From: Poteriospumella lacustris
Taxonomy: Eukaryota > Sar > Chrysophyceae > Chromulinales > Dinobryaceae
Assembly (NCBI GenBank): GCA_008000375.1
Contig: SMOI01000075.1
Coordinates: 61,563 to 125,562 of the forward strand
Direction: 5' to 3'
Length of the DNA stretch: 64,000 nucleotides
Under the pieces are notes generated by a model. That model worked only from the letters and a program-made list of their open reading frames with translations. It did no database searches and was not told where the DNA came from. This document shows, piece by piece, positions 1-10,287 of this stretch. A program made the position numbers and the translations under genes. The stretch's first letter is position 1; each line of letters begins with the position of its first letter.

Positions 1-773
1 GCTACTGCGCGTTGGTGAGTCCGTCGGGGTCGAGCATCGTGTCGGGCTGGGACGACGGCAAGATCCGCGCCTTCTATCCGGAGAGCGGCCGTATGCGTTT
101 CGTGATTCCGGACGCGCACACGGAGAAGGTGACGGCGCTGGCCATCGCCGACAACGACTCGCGCTCGCCGTGGCGCATCATTTCGGGCGGCGACGAGGGT
201 CGCGTGCGCGTGTGGCACGTGACGTCGTCGCACCAGGCGATGATCGTGTCGCTGAAGGAGCACCGCGGCCCCATCAACTGCATCAAGGTCAACGCCGACA
301 GCACGCAGTGCATCTCGGCGTCGGCCGACGGCTCGTGCATCATCTGGGACCTGAACCGCTACGTGCGCATCACGGCGCTGTTCGAGCCGACGGTGTTCAC
401 GTCGGTGCTGTACCACCCGGACGAGTCGCAGATGCTGACCTGCGGCGCGAACCACAAGATCTCGTACTGGGACGCGACGGACGCCCAGGCGATCCGCGTG
501 ATCGACGGCGGCGACGACATCATGACGACGCTGGACGTGATGCCGTCGGGCGAGTTCTTCGTGTCGGGCTCGAACGACCGGCTGGTGAAGATCTGGCACT
601 ACGACGACGGCTTGACCGTGGCGGTGGGTCGCGGCCACAGCGGCGCCGTGCGCAGTGTGAAGATCAGTCCCGACCAACGAACGGTGGTGTCGGTCGGCGC
701 GAGCGGCGAGATCATTTTCTGGGAGATGCCGGACCTCGAGGCCGCGCGTCACGCTCTGCTCGAGAGCCTGTAA
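1..773 (+). CDS. CFAP52: CFAP52 (WDR16), left copy, 3' part only
   Basis: This is the C-terminal 256 residues of a WD40-repeat cilia and flagella associated protein 52, entering from beyond the window edge in an open frame (first full codon at position 3) and stopping at 771-773. CFAP52 is an axonemal protein of motile cilia, placed inside doublet microtubules. The visible part has at least four WD40 blades with typical endings such as SCIIWDL, KISYWDA and RLVKIWHY. The protein matches the C-terminus of the complete copy at 1657-3785 on the opposite strand residue for residue. It is one arm of an inverted duplication. The family assignment is firm; whether this second copy is complete cannot be seen here. 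Confidence 0.9.
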   Translation, partial: YCALVSPSGSSIVSGWDDGKIRAFYPESGRMRFVIPDAHTEKVTALAIADNDSRSPWRIISGGDEGRVRVWHVTSSHQAMIVSLKEHRGPINCIKVNADSTQCISASADGSCIIWDLNRYVRITALFEPTVFTSVLYHPDESQMLTCGANHKISYWDATDAQAIRVIDGGDDIMTTLDVMPSGEFFVSGSNDRLVKIWHYDDGLTVAVGRGHSGAVRSVKISPDQRTVVSVGASGEIIFWEMPDLEAARHALLESL

Positions 774-1656
774 CCGTCGCGGCGCCTGGTCGCGACCCAC
801 GCCACGTGTCGCGCCGTGCGGTCGTCTGTGTGTCTGGTCGGTCAGTCGGCGAGCGGTGCGGTCGAGGGAAAAGCCCAATCGACCGGCCGCTCGACCCGCT
901 ACCGCACCCCCTCCCCCTGCGTCGCTCCTTCGCCGAGGAGCGTCGCTCTTCATTTGTGTTACCACCTCCGTCGCCACGGGTCAGTCTCGCTCGCCGTTTC
1001 GTGAGCAGGCGCCGTGGCGGCGGAGGGTTCGTAGAAATACCCCGCACACCCCGCTGATGTGTCCTGTTGTACATTAACTCAGTAGCTTCTTCTGACGCGC
1101 TCGATGGGGTGGACTGTGTTTTCTTTTGGGTGTGCTTTCTCTTTCTCTCCGTCTCTGTCTCTCTGTAGGTGACCTAGGTGATCGATCCGGAGGGAACCGT
1201 GTGCGAACGACCCGTCCCACCACCTCCCGCCATCGACCGCCCGCCGAGGCGACGGAGACCACCACCGCGATCAATCGATCAACACAGAGAACACACACGC
1301 GTCAACACAGAACACACGAACGAGGACGGAGAAGTAGAAGCTACGAAGTTAATCTGTACAGAGGACACATCAGGGCGGTGTGCGGGGTATTTCTACGAAC
1401 CCTCCGCCGCCACGGCGCCTGCTCACGAAATGGTGAGCGAGACACACCCATGGCGACGGAGGAGGGGGTAAAACAAACGAAGAGCGACGCTCCTCGGCGA
1501 AGGAGCGACGCAGGGGGAGGGGGTGCGGTAGCGGGTCGAGCGGCCGGTCGATTGGGCTTTTCCCTCGACCGCACCGCTCGCCGACTGACCGACCAGACAC
1601 ACAGACGACCGCACGGCGCGACACGTGGCGTGGGTCGCGACCAGGCGCCGCGACGG
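774..1656. other. Intergenic tip of the CFAP52 inverted repeat
   Basis: This is the shared 3' flank of the two convergent CFAP52 copies. The outer parts are mirror copies of each other. The central stretch, about 1096-1334, is unique and rich in pyrimidine and CA/CT runs. I see no gene in it; the long plus-strand frame that crosses it is a shadow of the minus-strand CFAP52 copy. Confidence 0.7.
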
Positions 1657-3785
1657 TTACAGGCTCTCGAGCAGAGCGTGACGCGCGGCCTCGAGGTCCG
1701 GCATCTCCCAGAAAATGATCTCGCCGCTCGCGCCGACCGACACCACCGTTCGTTGGTCGGGACTGATCTTCACACTGCGCACGGCGCCGCTGTGGCCGCG
1801 ACCCACCGCCACGGTCAAGCCGTCGTCGTAGTGCCAGATCTTCACCAGCCGGTCGTTCGAGCCCGACACGAAGAACTCGCCCGACGGCATCACGTCCAGC
1901 GTCGTCATGATGTCGTCGCCGCCGTCGATCACGCGGATCGCCTGGGCGTCCGTCGCGTCCCAGTACGAGATCTTGTGGTTCGCGCCGCAGGTCAGCATCT
2001 GCGACTCGTCCGGGTGGTACAGCACCGACGTGAACACCGTCGGCTCGAACAGCGCCGTGATGCGCACGTAGCGGTTCAGGTCCCAGATGATGCACGAGCC
2101 GTCGGCCGACGCCGAGATGCACTGCGTGCTGTCGGCGTTGACCTTGATGCAGTTGATGGGGCCGCGGTGCTCCTTCAGCGACACGATCATCGCCTGGTGC
2201 GACGACGTCACGTGCCACACGCGCACGCGACCCTCGTCGCCGCCCGAAATGATGCGCCACGGCGAGCGCGAGTCGTTGTCGGCGATGGCCAGCGCCGTCA
2301 CCTTCTCCGTGTGCGCGTCCGGAATCACGAAACGCATACGGCCGCTCTCCGGATAGAAGGCGCGGATCTTGCCGTCGTCCCAGCCCGACACGATGCTCGA
2401 CCCCGACGGACTCACCAACGCGCAGTAGCACTCCAGGTTCGGCACCTGGATGCGCAGCAGCTCCTGGCGCGACTTGATGTTCCAGATGCGAATGTCGCCG
2501 CGAGACGACGTCACCACCAGGTCGGGACAGCCCTCCGGATACGCCACGTCGTTCACGCCCGCCACGTGACACGACGTCTTCAGCTCCGACTGGATCAGGT
2601 CCTTCGACACCTCGTAGCGGTTGCACTGGTCCGTGCCCACCATGAACTTCTGGCCCTTCGGGTGCAGCGTGATCGACGTGATGCCGCCCATCAGCGTCGT
2701 CTTGTACCCCGCCACGCGGTTCAAGTTCGGGTTGATGAACACCAACTCGCCGTCGCCCGCACCGACCAACACGTTCGTGTTGCCCGTCGCCGGGTTCACC
2801 ACACAGCACAGCGCCTTCACGCCGCCGGGCACGCGGTCCTTCGTGATGCCCACCATCTGCGGCACCTGCACGTCGGGGTCCTTGTACGACAAGATCTCGT
2901 TGCGGTCGATGCAGACCTTCAGCACATCGCCCGTCGACGTGCCCACGTACGCGAAGTGGTCGTCCTCCGTGATGCCGATCGACAGACACACGCGGCGCAC
3001 ACTGCCCAGTCGCGCGTCCATCGCGTGCAGCTTCGGCAACGAGAAGTCAATCTGCCACACGCGCACGTGGTAGTTGCCCGCCGTCACCACGCGGTCGTGG
3101 CGGTTGTTCAGCCAGCGCACCGTCAGCGCCGAGTCCATCGCCGCCGGCGACCCGCAGATCGCCTCACCGGACTCCACATTCCAAATCACCAGCGCATTGT
3201 CGTCTTGGCCACCCACCGTCGCCAAGAACTCGTCGTGGTTCGAGAACGCCACGTCCTGCACGCGACCCAAGTGCTGCTTCAAGCGGTGCAGCAAACACGC
3301 ATCGCCCACCATCACCGTGCCCTGCTCCAACATCGCCTTCGCGCGGCCCAAGTCCCACACTATTACGTCCGCCTGTACACCCACACAACAACAACCGTCA
3401 GACTACTGCCACAGCATCGCACCGCACGGCACGGCATGGCCACTCCCATCGACGCTTACCTTCACACCCGTGAAGTTGACCTGGCCCGAGGCCAAGCGAT
3501 CGCCGTTGTGCGACATCGCGATGCAAGACACGTCTTGCGAGTGGCCGTCGAAAAACGCCTCTCGTTCGTTCACCAGGTTCTTCAGCACGATGAACGACCC
3601 CAGCGGATACACCACATATCTGCCGCACGGCGTGTAGTGGAGACCGCTGACGACTTTGCCTACACAAACACAAACACACCACACCATGCAACCATCAGAT
3701 CCCTCGACAATGCATGCCCGACACCGTGCTATGACTCCCTACCATTGAAACCAATGACGGATTTGATTCTCAGTTCCATAGACAT
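1657..3785 (-). CDS. CFAP52: CFAP52 (WDR16), complete copy, three exons
   Basis: The product is a cilia and flagella associated WD40 protein of 652 residues (the human protein is about 620). Exon 1 is 3743-3785 and encodes MSMELRIKSVIGFN, which corresponds to the VIGFNG start of animal CFAP52. Exon 2 is 3460-3659 (phase 1 junction, completing the Gly codon). Exon 3 is 1657-3372. The introns are 83 and 87 nt with GT-AG ends. Family-typical sections include YPLGSF, ASGQVNFTG, ICGSPAA, ITSITLHPKGQKFMVGT and ELLRIQVPNLEC. The length and the N- to C-terminal match make the assignment firm. Its presence implies motile cilia in some life stage. The 3' half is duplicated in inverted orientation at the left end of the window. 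Confidence 0.95.
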
Positions 3786-4241
3786 TGTGACTGCGGACAA
3801 GATTTAAATGGCAACTGCTCTGGATATCTGGATAGAGATGGGTAATAACGCCACACAGCTGATCGCCAAGTAGAGAAGCACTTCGAACAGCGAAGAAGAG
3901 GCAACTAAGAGGAAAATATCTGTACTGGATGAGTTGCAAGCAGCGACCAGCTTTGCAAGAAGAATCAATCGAACGTCTCTTTGGACGAGGATGGTTCGGC
4001 GAGTCGTTTCGCTGTTTTTTTGAAGTCGAAGGAGCCGTTACCTTTCGCCGACAAATCTGTCGCTTGTCGCGTGTTGCTGTCGTGTCGCTTCTCGCCGTCA
4101 TCGTTGGAGGAGAGCATCATGATGATGATGCCAACAATGAACCAAACCGCAAAGGAATGCGTCACCTCAGTCTCATATCTGATGACGAACGATGGTTGTT
4201 ACAGTTATGTTACTGGTCCGTGAGCGTGACACGAATAGCTT
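3786..4241. other. Intergenic, upstream of CFAP52
   Basis: This is 456 bp between the CFAP52 start and the end of the next minus-strand gene. It presumably holds the CFAP52 promoter and the 3' flank of the SHOC1-like gene. Short overlapping frames on both strands have no recognisable product. I see no clear regulatory motif. Confidence 0.5.
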
Positions 4242-6479
4242 TCATGTGAACCTCACGTGAAGTAGAGCGAAGAATGCAGTTAAGTTGGTCGACAGGCGGT
4301 CAACCTTCGGTACAGGAACCCATTGTCGGAGAGCGTGAGTAATTGTCTCTGAATTCGCCTTCACAACAGCAAAAATGGAAGGAAATGAAGTGATGATCAA
4401 AGCTGCTGTAAAGATGTTAATTGTGGGAAATTGCTGCAGAAAGTCGCACATTGCTGACAGGTCAGGCCGAGTATTCAACGACTTGCAAAACTCGCGCATA
4501 TAGTAACCAGATAGTGAACGCTGATCTTGATTGCTTTGCCGAAGATCTTCGTCTACGATAGAAACTATATGCGATGGCAAGGTGGAGGCAGTGCACATGC
4601 GAACGATCACACGAGCTGGGAAGCACGCAAGAGATTGTGCGAAGGGAATCAGTAGGGAGTTGATTTCGCGTTTTTCGAAGTTTTCGACCAATAAAATAAC
4701 CCAGATGAAAGAATATCGAAATGAAAGATCGCAAAGACCTTTAATGAACTCCCTCTTCTCTGGGATGCTGCCCATCACTTGGGGTGTGATTGTCTTTATG
4801 CAGCAAACTTCACTGATCACAATGTCAGCTGAATCTCGGAAAGGATAATCAACGCTGTTGATACCGAAGTGCTCCCTCAGTGCATGAAAGCATTCTGTTT
4901 GCTGCTCGAAAAATTGTTCTGACATTAAGATAGTTCTCGTGCTTGGGGGCTTCAATGTGTCGTCAGGTAATTTCGAATGGTCAACTACTCTACATATATC
5001 GGTCATTGAGGCGCTTTCTTCCCCACCGACTTTTTGTAGCAGCTGCTGTATCTGCGAAGAATAGCAGTTCTCGTTGAAAATAGATTTTTGTGGTGCTGCG
5101 GATACGGGGGATACCATAGTGTCTGTGATTTCGTTTGCTCTTTGAAGACGCCGAGGGGGGTCTGTCGCCGCGATTGTTTCCACGTCTTCGCGTTGTAGGT
5201 CATCATCGTATATCGTCAGTGGCGTTATCAATGCTGTCCTCACAAAATTCTCGAGAATTAACGACGGGTGCTCCACGTGTGACCTCATGGAAGAAATGGT
5301 TTCAGTGTCCTGATAATGCGTGTGATTCGTCTCCTTCAATATCGACCTTCTGATGTCTATCAATAGTTTTGCTTTTGGCCATTCAGTATCACCGCAGCCG
5401 AACGTATTGAGATGTAGAGAACGAACTCTGATTCGTTGTGAAGGACTGTCGAGCCTTAGTAAATGTCTTCCCTCTATTCGAGACTGAAAGGCGTCCAAAA
5501 ACAGGAAACCAAGTTTCCATTTGGAGCGTTCATCACTGACACATATGGAGGAGTTCGGCCAGGGCAACAGCGTTAGTTGTCGCATCGGTTCCGAGATACG
5601 TCCAAATGAAGACGCTCTACCCCTTTGGAGCATGGATAGATCTATAGTTTCGAAAGAAACTAGATCGAAAACTTCCATTCTATTCTCAGGGATAGAATCC
5701 TCTTCCCACATTGAAGAAATATGCCGAAGTTCTTCCACAATGTCGTCTTCCGGCTTTGTGGGTATCCGAATACTATCTGAGTACCCCAATGACAAATCAA
5801 CTTCAGTGATTGCATGACTCTTCCAATGCAAAAGGATGCCCGACTGAAATTGGTGGTTATCGCCACATAGTTTCTCAATGGTAAATTGAGGCTCCGGCAT
5901 CAGCATGAGATCTTCTTCACAAATATATTCCAGGCCATCGAAATTGTGAAAGTCTCTTTCGTTGTTGTTTCCAAACAGACGGGGAACTAAAACCTCGACA
6001 TCTTTCAAAGGTGCTCTTTCGCAAACCAGGGTAAAGCTGGTGAATGAATTTTCCACCACCACTCCGTCCATAGTATTATTGATGCATCGGGAGTCGAAAA
6101 TTCTGGAATTAGATACGAGGGCAACGTAATCTTCAATCAGACAAGGATCGAACTGAACTAGAAGCTCCTCGATCTTGTCGTAGCATTCTGCAACTTGTAG
6201 AATACTTTCGCTTTGAAAATGAAACAAATCTTGGACGGATGATACGCCCTCACACTCATCTACGCACGACGAGAAAGTATTGGATTCCAGATCAGAACAA
6301 TCGGAGACCCAAGTCGACATCGTGCAAGCTTGTGTGTTCCAAAGATTGTTGCAAAAGTTCTGCCCTTGGTCAACCTTTCTCGGGCCCCTTAAATCGCGAA
6401 TGTTAAGAAAAGCTGAACGAGGGAAGAATCCATCAGGTTTTCGGAGCTTGGCCGTTGATCGTGCGTACAACGGCAGCAT
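4242..6479 (-). CDS. SHOC1/ZIP2-like meiotic XPF-family protein
   Basis: A single open frame of 745 residues without introns. The N-terminal 500 residues are acidic and show no domain I recognise. The last 210 or so resemble the XPF-like module of SHOC1 (animals, plants) and Zip2 (yeast), which binds branched DNA and promotes crossovers in meiosis. A degenerate nuclease fold (DSADIVISEVCC, then FIKGLCDLSFRYSFIWVILL and LACFPARVIVRM) is followed by a tandem helix-hairpin-helix segment containing FLQQFPTINIFTAALI. The ERKxxxD catalytic motif of active XPF nucleases is absent, as expected for SHOC1. The start at 6479 is the first ATG; an internal Met (MSTWVSDC) is possible. The call rests on pattern memory of the C-terminus; a divergent ERCC4/FANCM-like protein is the alternative. 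Confidence 0.5.
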   Translation of the reverse strand: MLPLYARSTAKLRKPDGFFPRSAFLNIRDLRGPRKVDQGQNFCNNLWNTQACTMSTWVSDCSDLESNTFSSCVDECEGVSSVQDLFHFQSESILQVAECYDKIEELLVQFDPCLIEDYVALVSNSRIFDSRCINNTMDGVVVENSFTSFTLVCERAPLKDVEVLVPRLFGNNNERDFHNFDGLEYICEEDLMLMPEPQFTIEKLCGDNHQFQSGILLHWKSHAITEVDLSLGYSDSIRIPTKPEDDIVEELRHISSMWEEDSIPENRMEVFDLVSFETIDLSMLQRGRASSFGRISEPMRQLTLLPWPNSSICVSDERSKWKLGFLFLDAFQSRIEGRHLLRLDSPSQRIRVRSLHLNTFGCGDTEWPKAKLLIDIRRSILKETNHTHYQDTETISSMRSHVEHPSLILENFVRTALITPLTIYDDDLQREDVETIAATDPPRRLQRANEITDTMVSPVSAAPQKSIFNENCYSSQIQQLLQKVGGEESASMTDICRVVDHSKLPDDTLKPPSTRTILMSEQFFEQQTECFHALREHFGINSVDYPFRDSADIVISEVCCIKTITPQVMGSIPEKREFIKGLCDLSFRYSFIWVILLVENFEKREINSLLIPFAQSLACFPARVIVRMCTASTLPSHIVSIVDEDLRQSNQDQRSLSGYYMREFCKSLNTRPDLSAMCDFLQQFPTINIFTAALIITSFPSIFAVVKANSETITHALRQWVPVPKVDRLSTNLTAFFALLHVRFT

Positions 6480-7257
6480 TTTGCGCGTCTTATCGGTGAC
6501 AGTAATGGGACAACCGCAATGGTATTGTGAAGCACTAAAGCAACCTGCGACGAGGAAATCAGCAAAAAAACAAACGAGGAATTACTTTCACATCCTCATA
6601 CAATAGAAGTTCGACATCCAATCCCCTTCAGCTGTCTGGAGGGATTACGTCATGTACAGTTCATCGAGCACACAACAGTAGCTACCAATTCTAGACCCAT
6701 TACTTGGATGACTGAGGAAATGACTGATTTGTTGGGATAGTTGGGTTGGTTGCTGTGAGCTGAGCAGTCCTAGCAGATTGGCAATCGAACTGAAAGCCAC
6801 TGATGGGAAACCATGGGCATGGCGATCACAGCAAATGTAGGTACCACTTCAATGAACGGTATTTTGGACTCAGAGCTCTCTGGGATCGACGATTAGAAAT
6901 GAAATCGATTGGTAATATCCATCCAGGTGCAGGTCCCTCCCCCATAGACTAGAAGCAGCAATCCCAATCCATTACCGGCATACCATAGCTTTTCCCACAT
7001 AATTTAGGGAACTATTCGAATTTACTAAATTCGTTCGATATCGTTTGTCGACGTCAAAAGAAACGCTATGACATATTTTCTTTAATTTCTTTAAGGAAAA
7101 TCACAGCAACATTCTGTTTTTGGGGAGTCGTGGGAAGGCCCGCAAAATTCTAGGGTCGTGGGGACCGCTTGCCCCTTGACTGGAACCAACAACTGAAGAT
7201 GGCAGCCTTTCATATAATATAAAAATCCCGTGTCTGAATCAGATTTGAACAGGAATC
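6480..7257. other. Intergenic, divergent promoter region with start of tandem duplication
   Basis: This lies between the divergent SHOC1-like and BspA-repeat genes. The right part, from about 6940, is the first copy of the duplicated 3 kb unit: the blocks around 6972-7025 and 7080-7165 reappear at 10010-10064 and 10120-10215. The left part is unique and relatively AT-rich. No coding feature is supported. Confidence 0.6.
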
Positions 7258-8793
7258 ATGAATGTCGAAGTTGAATTTGACAATGCTACCATACGAGAAG
7301 CTGTAAACTTGTGGTGTCAAGACGAACGATCAAAACGAGTGGCGGCAAGGCGATACGGCGACATCACCGCATGGAATGTATCAAGAGTCACCGATATGTT
7401 TCGCTTATTTGAACATAAGAAAGACTTCAATGAAGACATAAGTCAATGGAATGTGTGCAACGTGAGAAACATGGGGCGTATGTTTGCTAAAGCGTCGTCG
7501 TTCAATCAGCCTCTCAATTCTTGGGATGTGTCGAACGTTTTTAACGCATCACATATGTTCAGTGTGGCCATATCCTTCAATCAACCGCTCCATAACTGGA
7601 ATCTGAAGAGCGTTGTCTTTCTCGATCATATGTTCAATAAAGCCCGGTCATTCAATCAGCCGCTCGACTCTTGGGACGTTTCGAAGGCTCGGAAAATGCG
7701 TGGTATGTTTCGAGGGGCATCAGCCTTTAATCAACCGTTGGAGAACTGGAACCTGACTTGTGTGACATCAATGAAGTTCATGTTCCGTGGAGCATCTTCC
7801 TTCAATCAACCGCTGAATCAATGGGATGTTTCGAAAGTGAAAACCATGTCGGAGATGTTTTGTGATGCGGTATCCTTCAATCAACCGCTGGACATTTGGG
7901 ATATATCGAATGTCAAGGATATGTCAGCTATGTTTCGAAGAGCGAAGTCGTTTAATCAGTCGCTGCATCGTTGGGACTTTTCTGGTGTCGAGAACGCTAA
8001 AGCGATGTTTCAAGGGGCGACCTCCTACAATCAACCGCTGATCAATTGGGATGAAGCGCTTTACATCGCGCCTACTGTTTCTATAGTCGTTGACAGAAGC
8101 TCTACTGTGATTGTGGAAGACAACCAATGTCAGCCGGCCATGTCATCGACATCGACATCGACATCTCGCAAACGAGCTGCTGATGCTGTGGCGGATGTGG
8201 ATGCGGGAGGCAATGGGACTTCCCCGGAGATTAAGCGATGCCACCGAGATGAACCTGTGTCCATACAAAGTAGCAGTACTTCTGTACAAGAGGTTCCTCC
8301 GGCCCAAATAGAGTCTATCACCGTTTGTCGTCGAGAAGGCCTGCCTCGACTGGAAGCCGAGCTGTCGCTCCGTCGCGTGCTCGAAGACGATGACGAAGGC
8401 GACGACAATGACGAAGCACACGACCGTCGTCGCGGGGTCGATGCTCTGGATCAACCCGAAGCGAAATCCCCTGACGAGCAGCTGTGGGCGGGTAAAATAG
8501 ACATGATTACGGATGCAAAGATCGACCCAATAATGTCGTCACAGTTTTCTTCGTCAATTAAAACTGCCTTTGATGAGTACCTGTGGGAGACGCTCGCGGA
8601 GAGTACGATTCCTGCCGATCTCATTCCTAACATTGTGGAAATTCTACAATTCGAAGGAGTGTCGTCGTTTGACATTTGGTTGGAGCTGACCACGGATGAA
8701 CTAAAGGCCCTCGTCGAAGACCATCACGATGTCCATCATCACGGTATTCTCGACGCGTTGCTGTTGATACATCGAGAAGCCATTAGCTTCTGA
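7258..8793 (+). CDS. BspA/DUF285-repeat protein with SAM-like C-terminus, copy 1
   Basis: This intronless protein has 511 residues. From about residue 36 to 265 it has nine tandem repeats of 25 residues with the consensus W-[DN]-V-S-x-V-x-x-M-x-x-M-F-x-x-A-x-S-F-N-Q-P-L. These are the DUF285/BspA-type leucine-rich-like repeats found in mycoplasmas, gut bacteria and several protists, also described as PARCEL elements that spread between genomes. A Ser/Thr-rich and acidic linker follows (about 285-420). The C-terminal 70 residues look like a helical SAM-type domain (LELTTDELKALVED, then HHGILDALLLI). There is no signal peptide or membrane segment, unlike many bacterial relatives, so it is probably intracellular. 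The partner and function are unknown. It faces a SEC14-like gene and has a close copy at 10288. Confidence 0.85.
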   Translation: MNVEVEFDNATIREAVNLWCQDERSKRVAARRYGDITAWNVSRVTDMFRLFEHKKDFNEDISQWNVCNVRNMGRMFAKASSFNQPLNSWDVSNVFNASHMFSVAISFNQPLHNWNLKSVVFLDHMFNKARSFNQPLDSWDVSKARKMRGMFRGASAFNQPLENWNLTCVTSMKFMFRGASSFNQPLNQWDVSKVKTMSEMFCDAVSFNQPLDIWDISNVKDMSAMFRRAKSFNQSLHRWDFSGVENAKAMFQGATSYNQPLINWDEALYIAPTVSIVVDRSSTVIVEDNQCQPAMSSTSTSTSRKRAADAVADVDAGGNGTSPEIKRCHRDEPVSIQSSSTSVQEVPPAQIESITVCRREGLPRLEAELSLRRVLEDDDEGDDNDEAHDRRRGVDALDQPEAKSPDEQLWAGKIDMITDAKIDPIMSSQFSSSIKTAFDEYLWETLAESTIPADLIPNIVEILQFEGVSSFDIWLELTTDELKALVEDHHDVHHHGILDALLLIHREAISF

Positions 8794-9056
8794 ACGATAC
8801 CGAACCGATAAGACTGGTAGAGATAGAGAAACGGCGCCAGGATTGGGCCTTCCCTCTTCCGCGGGCTCTAACATGGCGATTCGCCCATGCGACCCTGCGA
8901 CGAGGAAGAAGAAAACCGTCGAAATAAAATAGAACGAAGAATTCATCCGATTACGATTTGGTTTTACATTTGACATGGAAACTATATATACAATATATCA
9001 CATCCTTCTTCAATTCTGACCGGGTCCCCTCAGTCAGTGGCGCAGAGGGGGTGGTA

Positions 9057-9923
9057 TTACGTAGACACCGATGATGCAACGGGTACGTGGAACGCCTTGT
9101 CACAGGCTTGTGTAATCCAATTGTTTTGAAGCAGGTCATCACTGTCTTTTCCGCCTAAGCAGGCTGGTATGTGATCGGTATTACCAATCAACTTTTCAAG
9201 GATCGCGTAATTGTTACCGCACAAGCGCAAACGCGATTTGAAGGCTTCGGAGAGGAACAAGGATGCGGCGGACCACACCACGCCAAAGAACATGGGCTCT
9301 TCAAAAACAGCCAGCGCTTTGACTCGAAATCCTGAACATTCGGTGGCGAATCGAACACATTCTACGTGCTCATACAAACTGGACATTTGGTACAATCGTG
9401 CGCTGTCCCAGAAGCTCATGTGTTGAAAGGACACGATCACCACAATGCCGGCTAATTGCACATAAGGATCCCAACTCAACTGCTCAAAGACCCAAATTCG
9501 AAACTTCGTCAATGTCAACGGATGCTCGTTTAAAAACGAATCGGTCACCACGTTCAAGCCAGCAGCGGGTACGATCATCACCGTCCGACGAAGATGCGCA
9601 TCCAAACCGTTCGATACTTTGGTCATCGTCGTGAAGGCCTCAACTTCCTCTTGAGAAACACTGAACCATTCCGGATGACTCTTTCGGAACTTGACGTAGT
9701 TACTGACAACGGTAACGGCGTTCTTGACATCAAACTTTCTTCCTCTGAGAAACCGAAGTAGGTTATTGTCGGACATGTCGAACCCTTCCAACAGAGGCTT
9801 GGGAATTGTCTTCTTTATGTTTTTTCGAAGCAATGCTACTGATTCGCGAATTGTTTCTGCCGTTTGTCCTAATTCCTCGAAGACCATTCGTGCCAAATTT
9901 TCAGGAAGTTCAACGGCCTCCAT
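9057..9923 (-). CDS. SEC14-like (CRAL-TRIO) lipid-transfer protein, copy 1
   Basis: The protein has 288 residues. The N-terminal CRAL-TRIO_N helices contain NNLLRFLRGRKFDVKNAV, and the CRAL-TRIO lipid-binding fold follows with RRTVMIVPAAGL, LAGIVVIVSFQHMS and the end IPACLGG. Members bind and exchange phosphatidylinositol, phosphatidylcholine or hydrophobic ligands in the cytosol. The length is usual for a stand-alone CRAL-TRIO protein; no GOLD or other extra domain is attached. The start chosen at 9923 is the first ATG (MEAVELPENL); the frame is open further upstream but has no ATG. It is convergent with the BspA-repeat gene and repeated at 12051-12935. Confidence 0.85.
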   Translation of the reverse strand: MEAVELPENLARMVFEELGQTAETIRESVALLRKNIKKTIPKPLLEGFDMSDNNLLRFLRGRKFDVKNAVTVVSNYVKFRKSHPEWFSVSQEEVEAFTTMTKVSNGLDAHLRRTVMIVPAAGLNVVTDSFLNEHPLTLTKFRIWVFEQLSWDPYVQLAGIVVIVSFQHMSFWDSARLYQMSSLYEHVECVRFATECSGFRVKALAVFEEPMFFGVVWSAASLFLSEAFKSRLRLCGNNYAILEKLIGNTDHIPACLGGKDSDDLLQNNWITQACDKAFHVPVASSVST

Positions 9924-10287
9924 GTTTCTCACTTGCAAAATACGACCTGATCGGAGGAGATCAATGAGGGTTCAACGGACGTCCCCCATGTAAGAGTAGA
10001 AGTAGCAATCCATTACCGGCATACCATAGCTTTTCCCACATAATTTAGGGAACTATTCGAATTTGCTACCAATTCGCTCGATATCGTTTGTTGATGTCAA
10101 AAGAAACGCTATGACATATTTTCTTAATTTCTTTGGTTGCTGGCAAAGGAAAATCACGGCAACACTCTTTTTTTGGGGGGAGAAGGCCCCAGGCCCGCAA
10201 AATTCTAGGGTCGTGGTCGACGTGAAGATGGCAGCCTTTCATATGATGATAAAAATCCCGTGTCTGAATCAGATTTGAACAGCAATC
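9924..10287. other. Intergenic junction between the two duplicated units
   Basis: This is the divergent upstream region of SEC14-like copy 1 and BspA-repeat copy 2. The duplication joint lies at about 9981-9990. The right part is a copy of about 6940-7257. It contains no coding feature. Confidence 0.6.

Larger units (their letters stand above)
1..2430. repeat. Large inverted repeat containing the CFAP52 3' ends
   Basis: Positions 1 to about 1095 are the reverse complement of about 1335 to 2430, with a unique spacer of about 240 bp centred near 1215. Matching points sum to about 2430 (stop codons at 773 and 1657). Every coding stretch I compared is identical, and the first part of the 3' flank is too. 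Scattered substitutions and small indels appear only near the tip (about 950-1095 against 1335-1480). The left arm runs off the window, so its full length is unknown. It is either a true tail-to-tail duplication or an assembly fold-back. Confidence 0.9.

Noticed and set aside
1126-3807. 893-codon plus-strand frame across CFAP52
   Set aside because: It is the mirror of the minus-strand CFAP52 copy; its His/Arg/Val-rich translation shows no domain, while the minus strand gives a full-length CFAP52.
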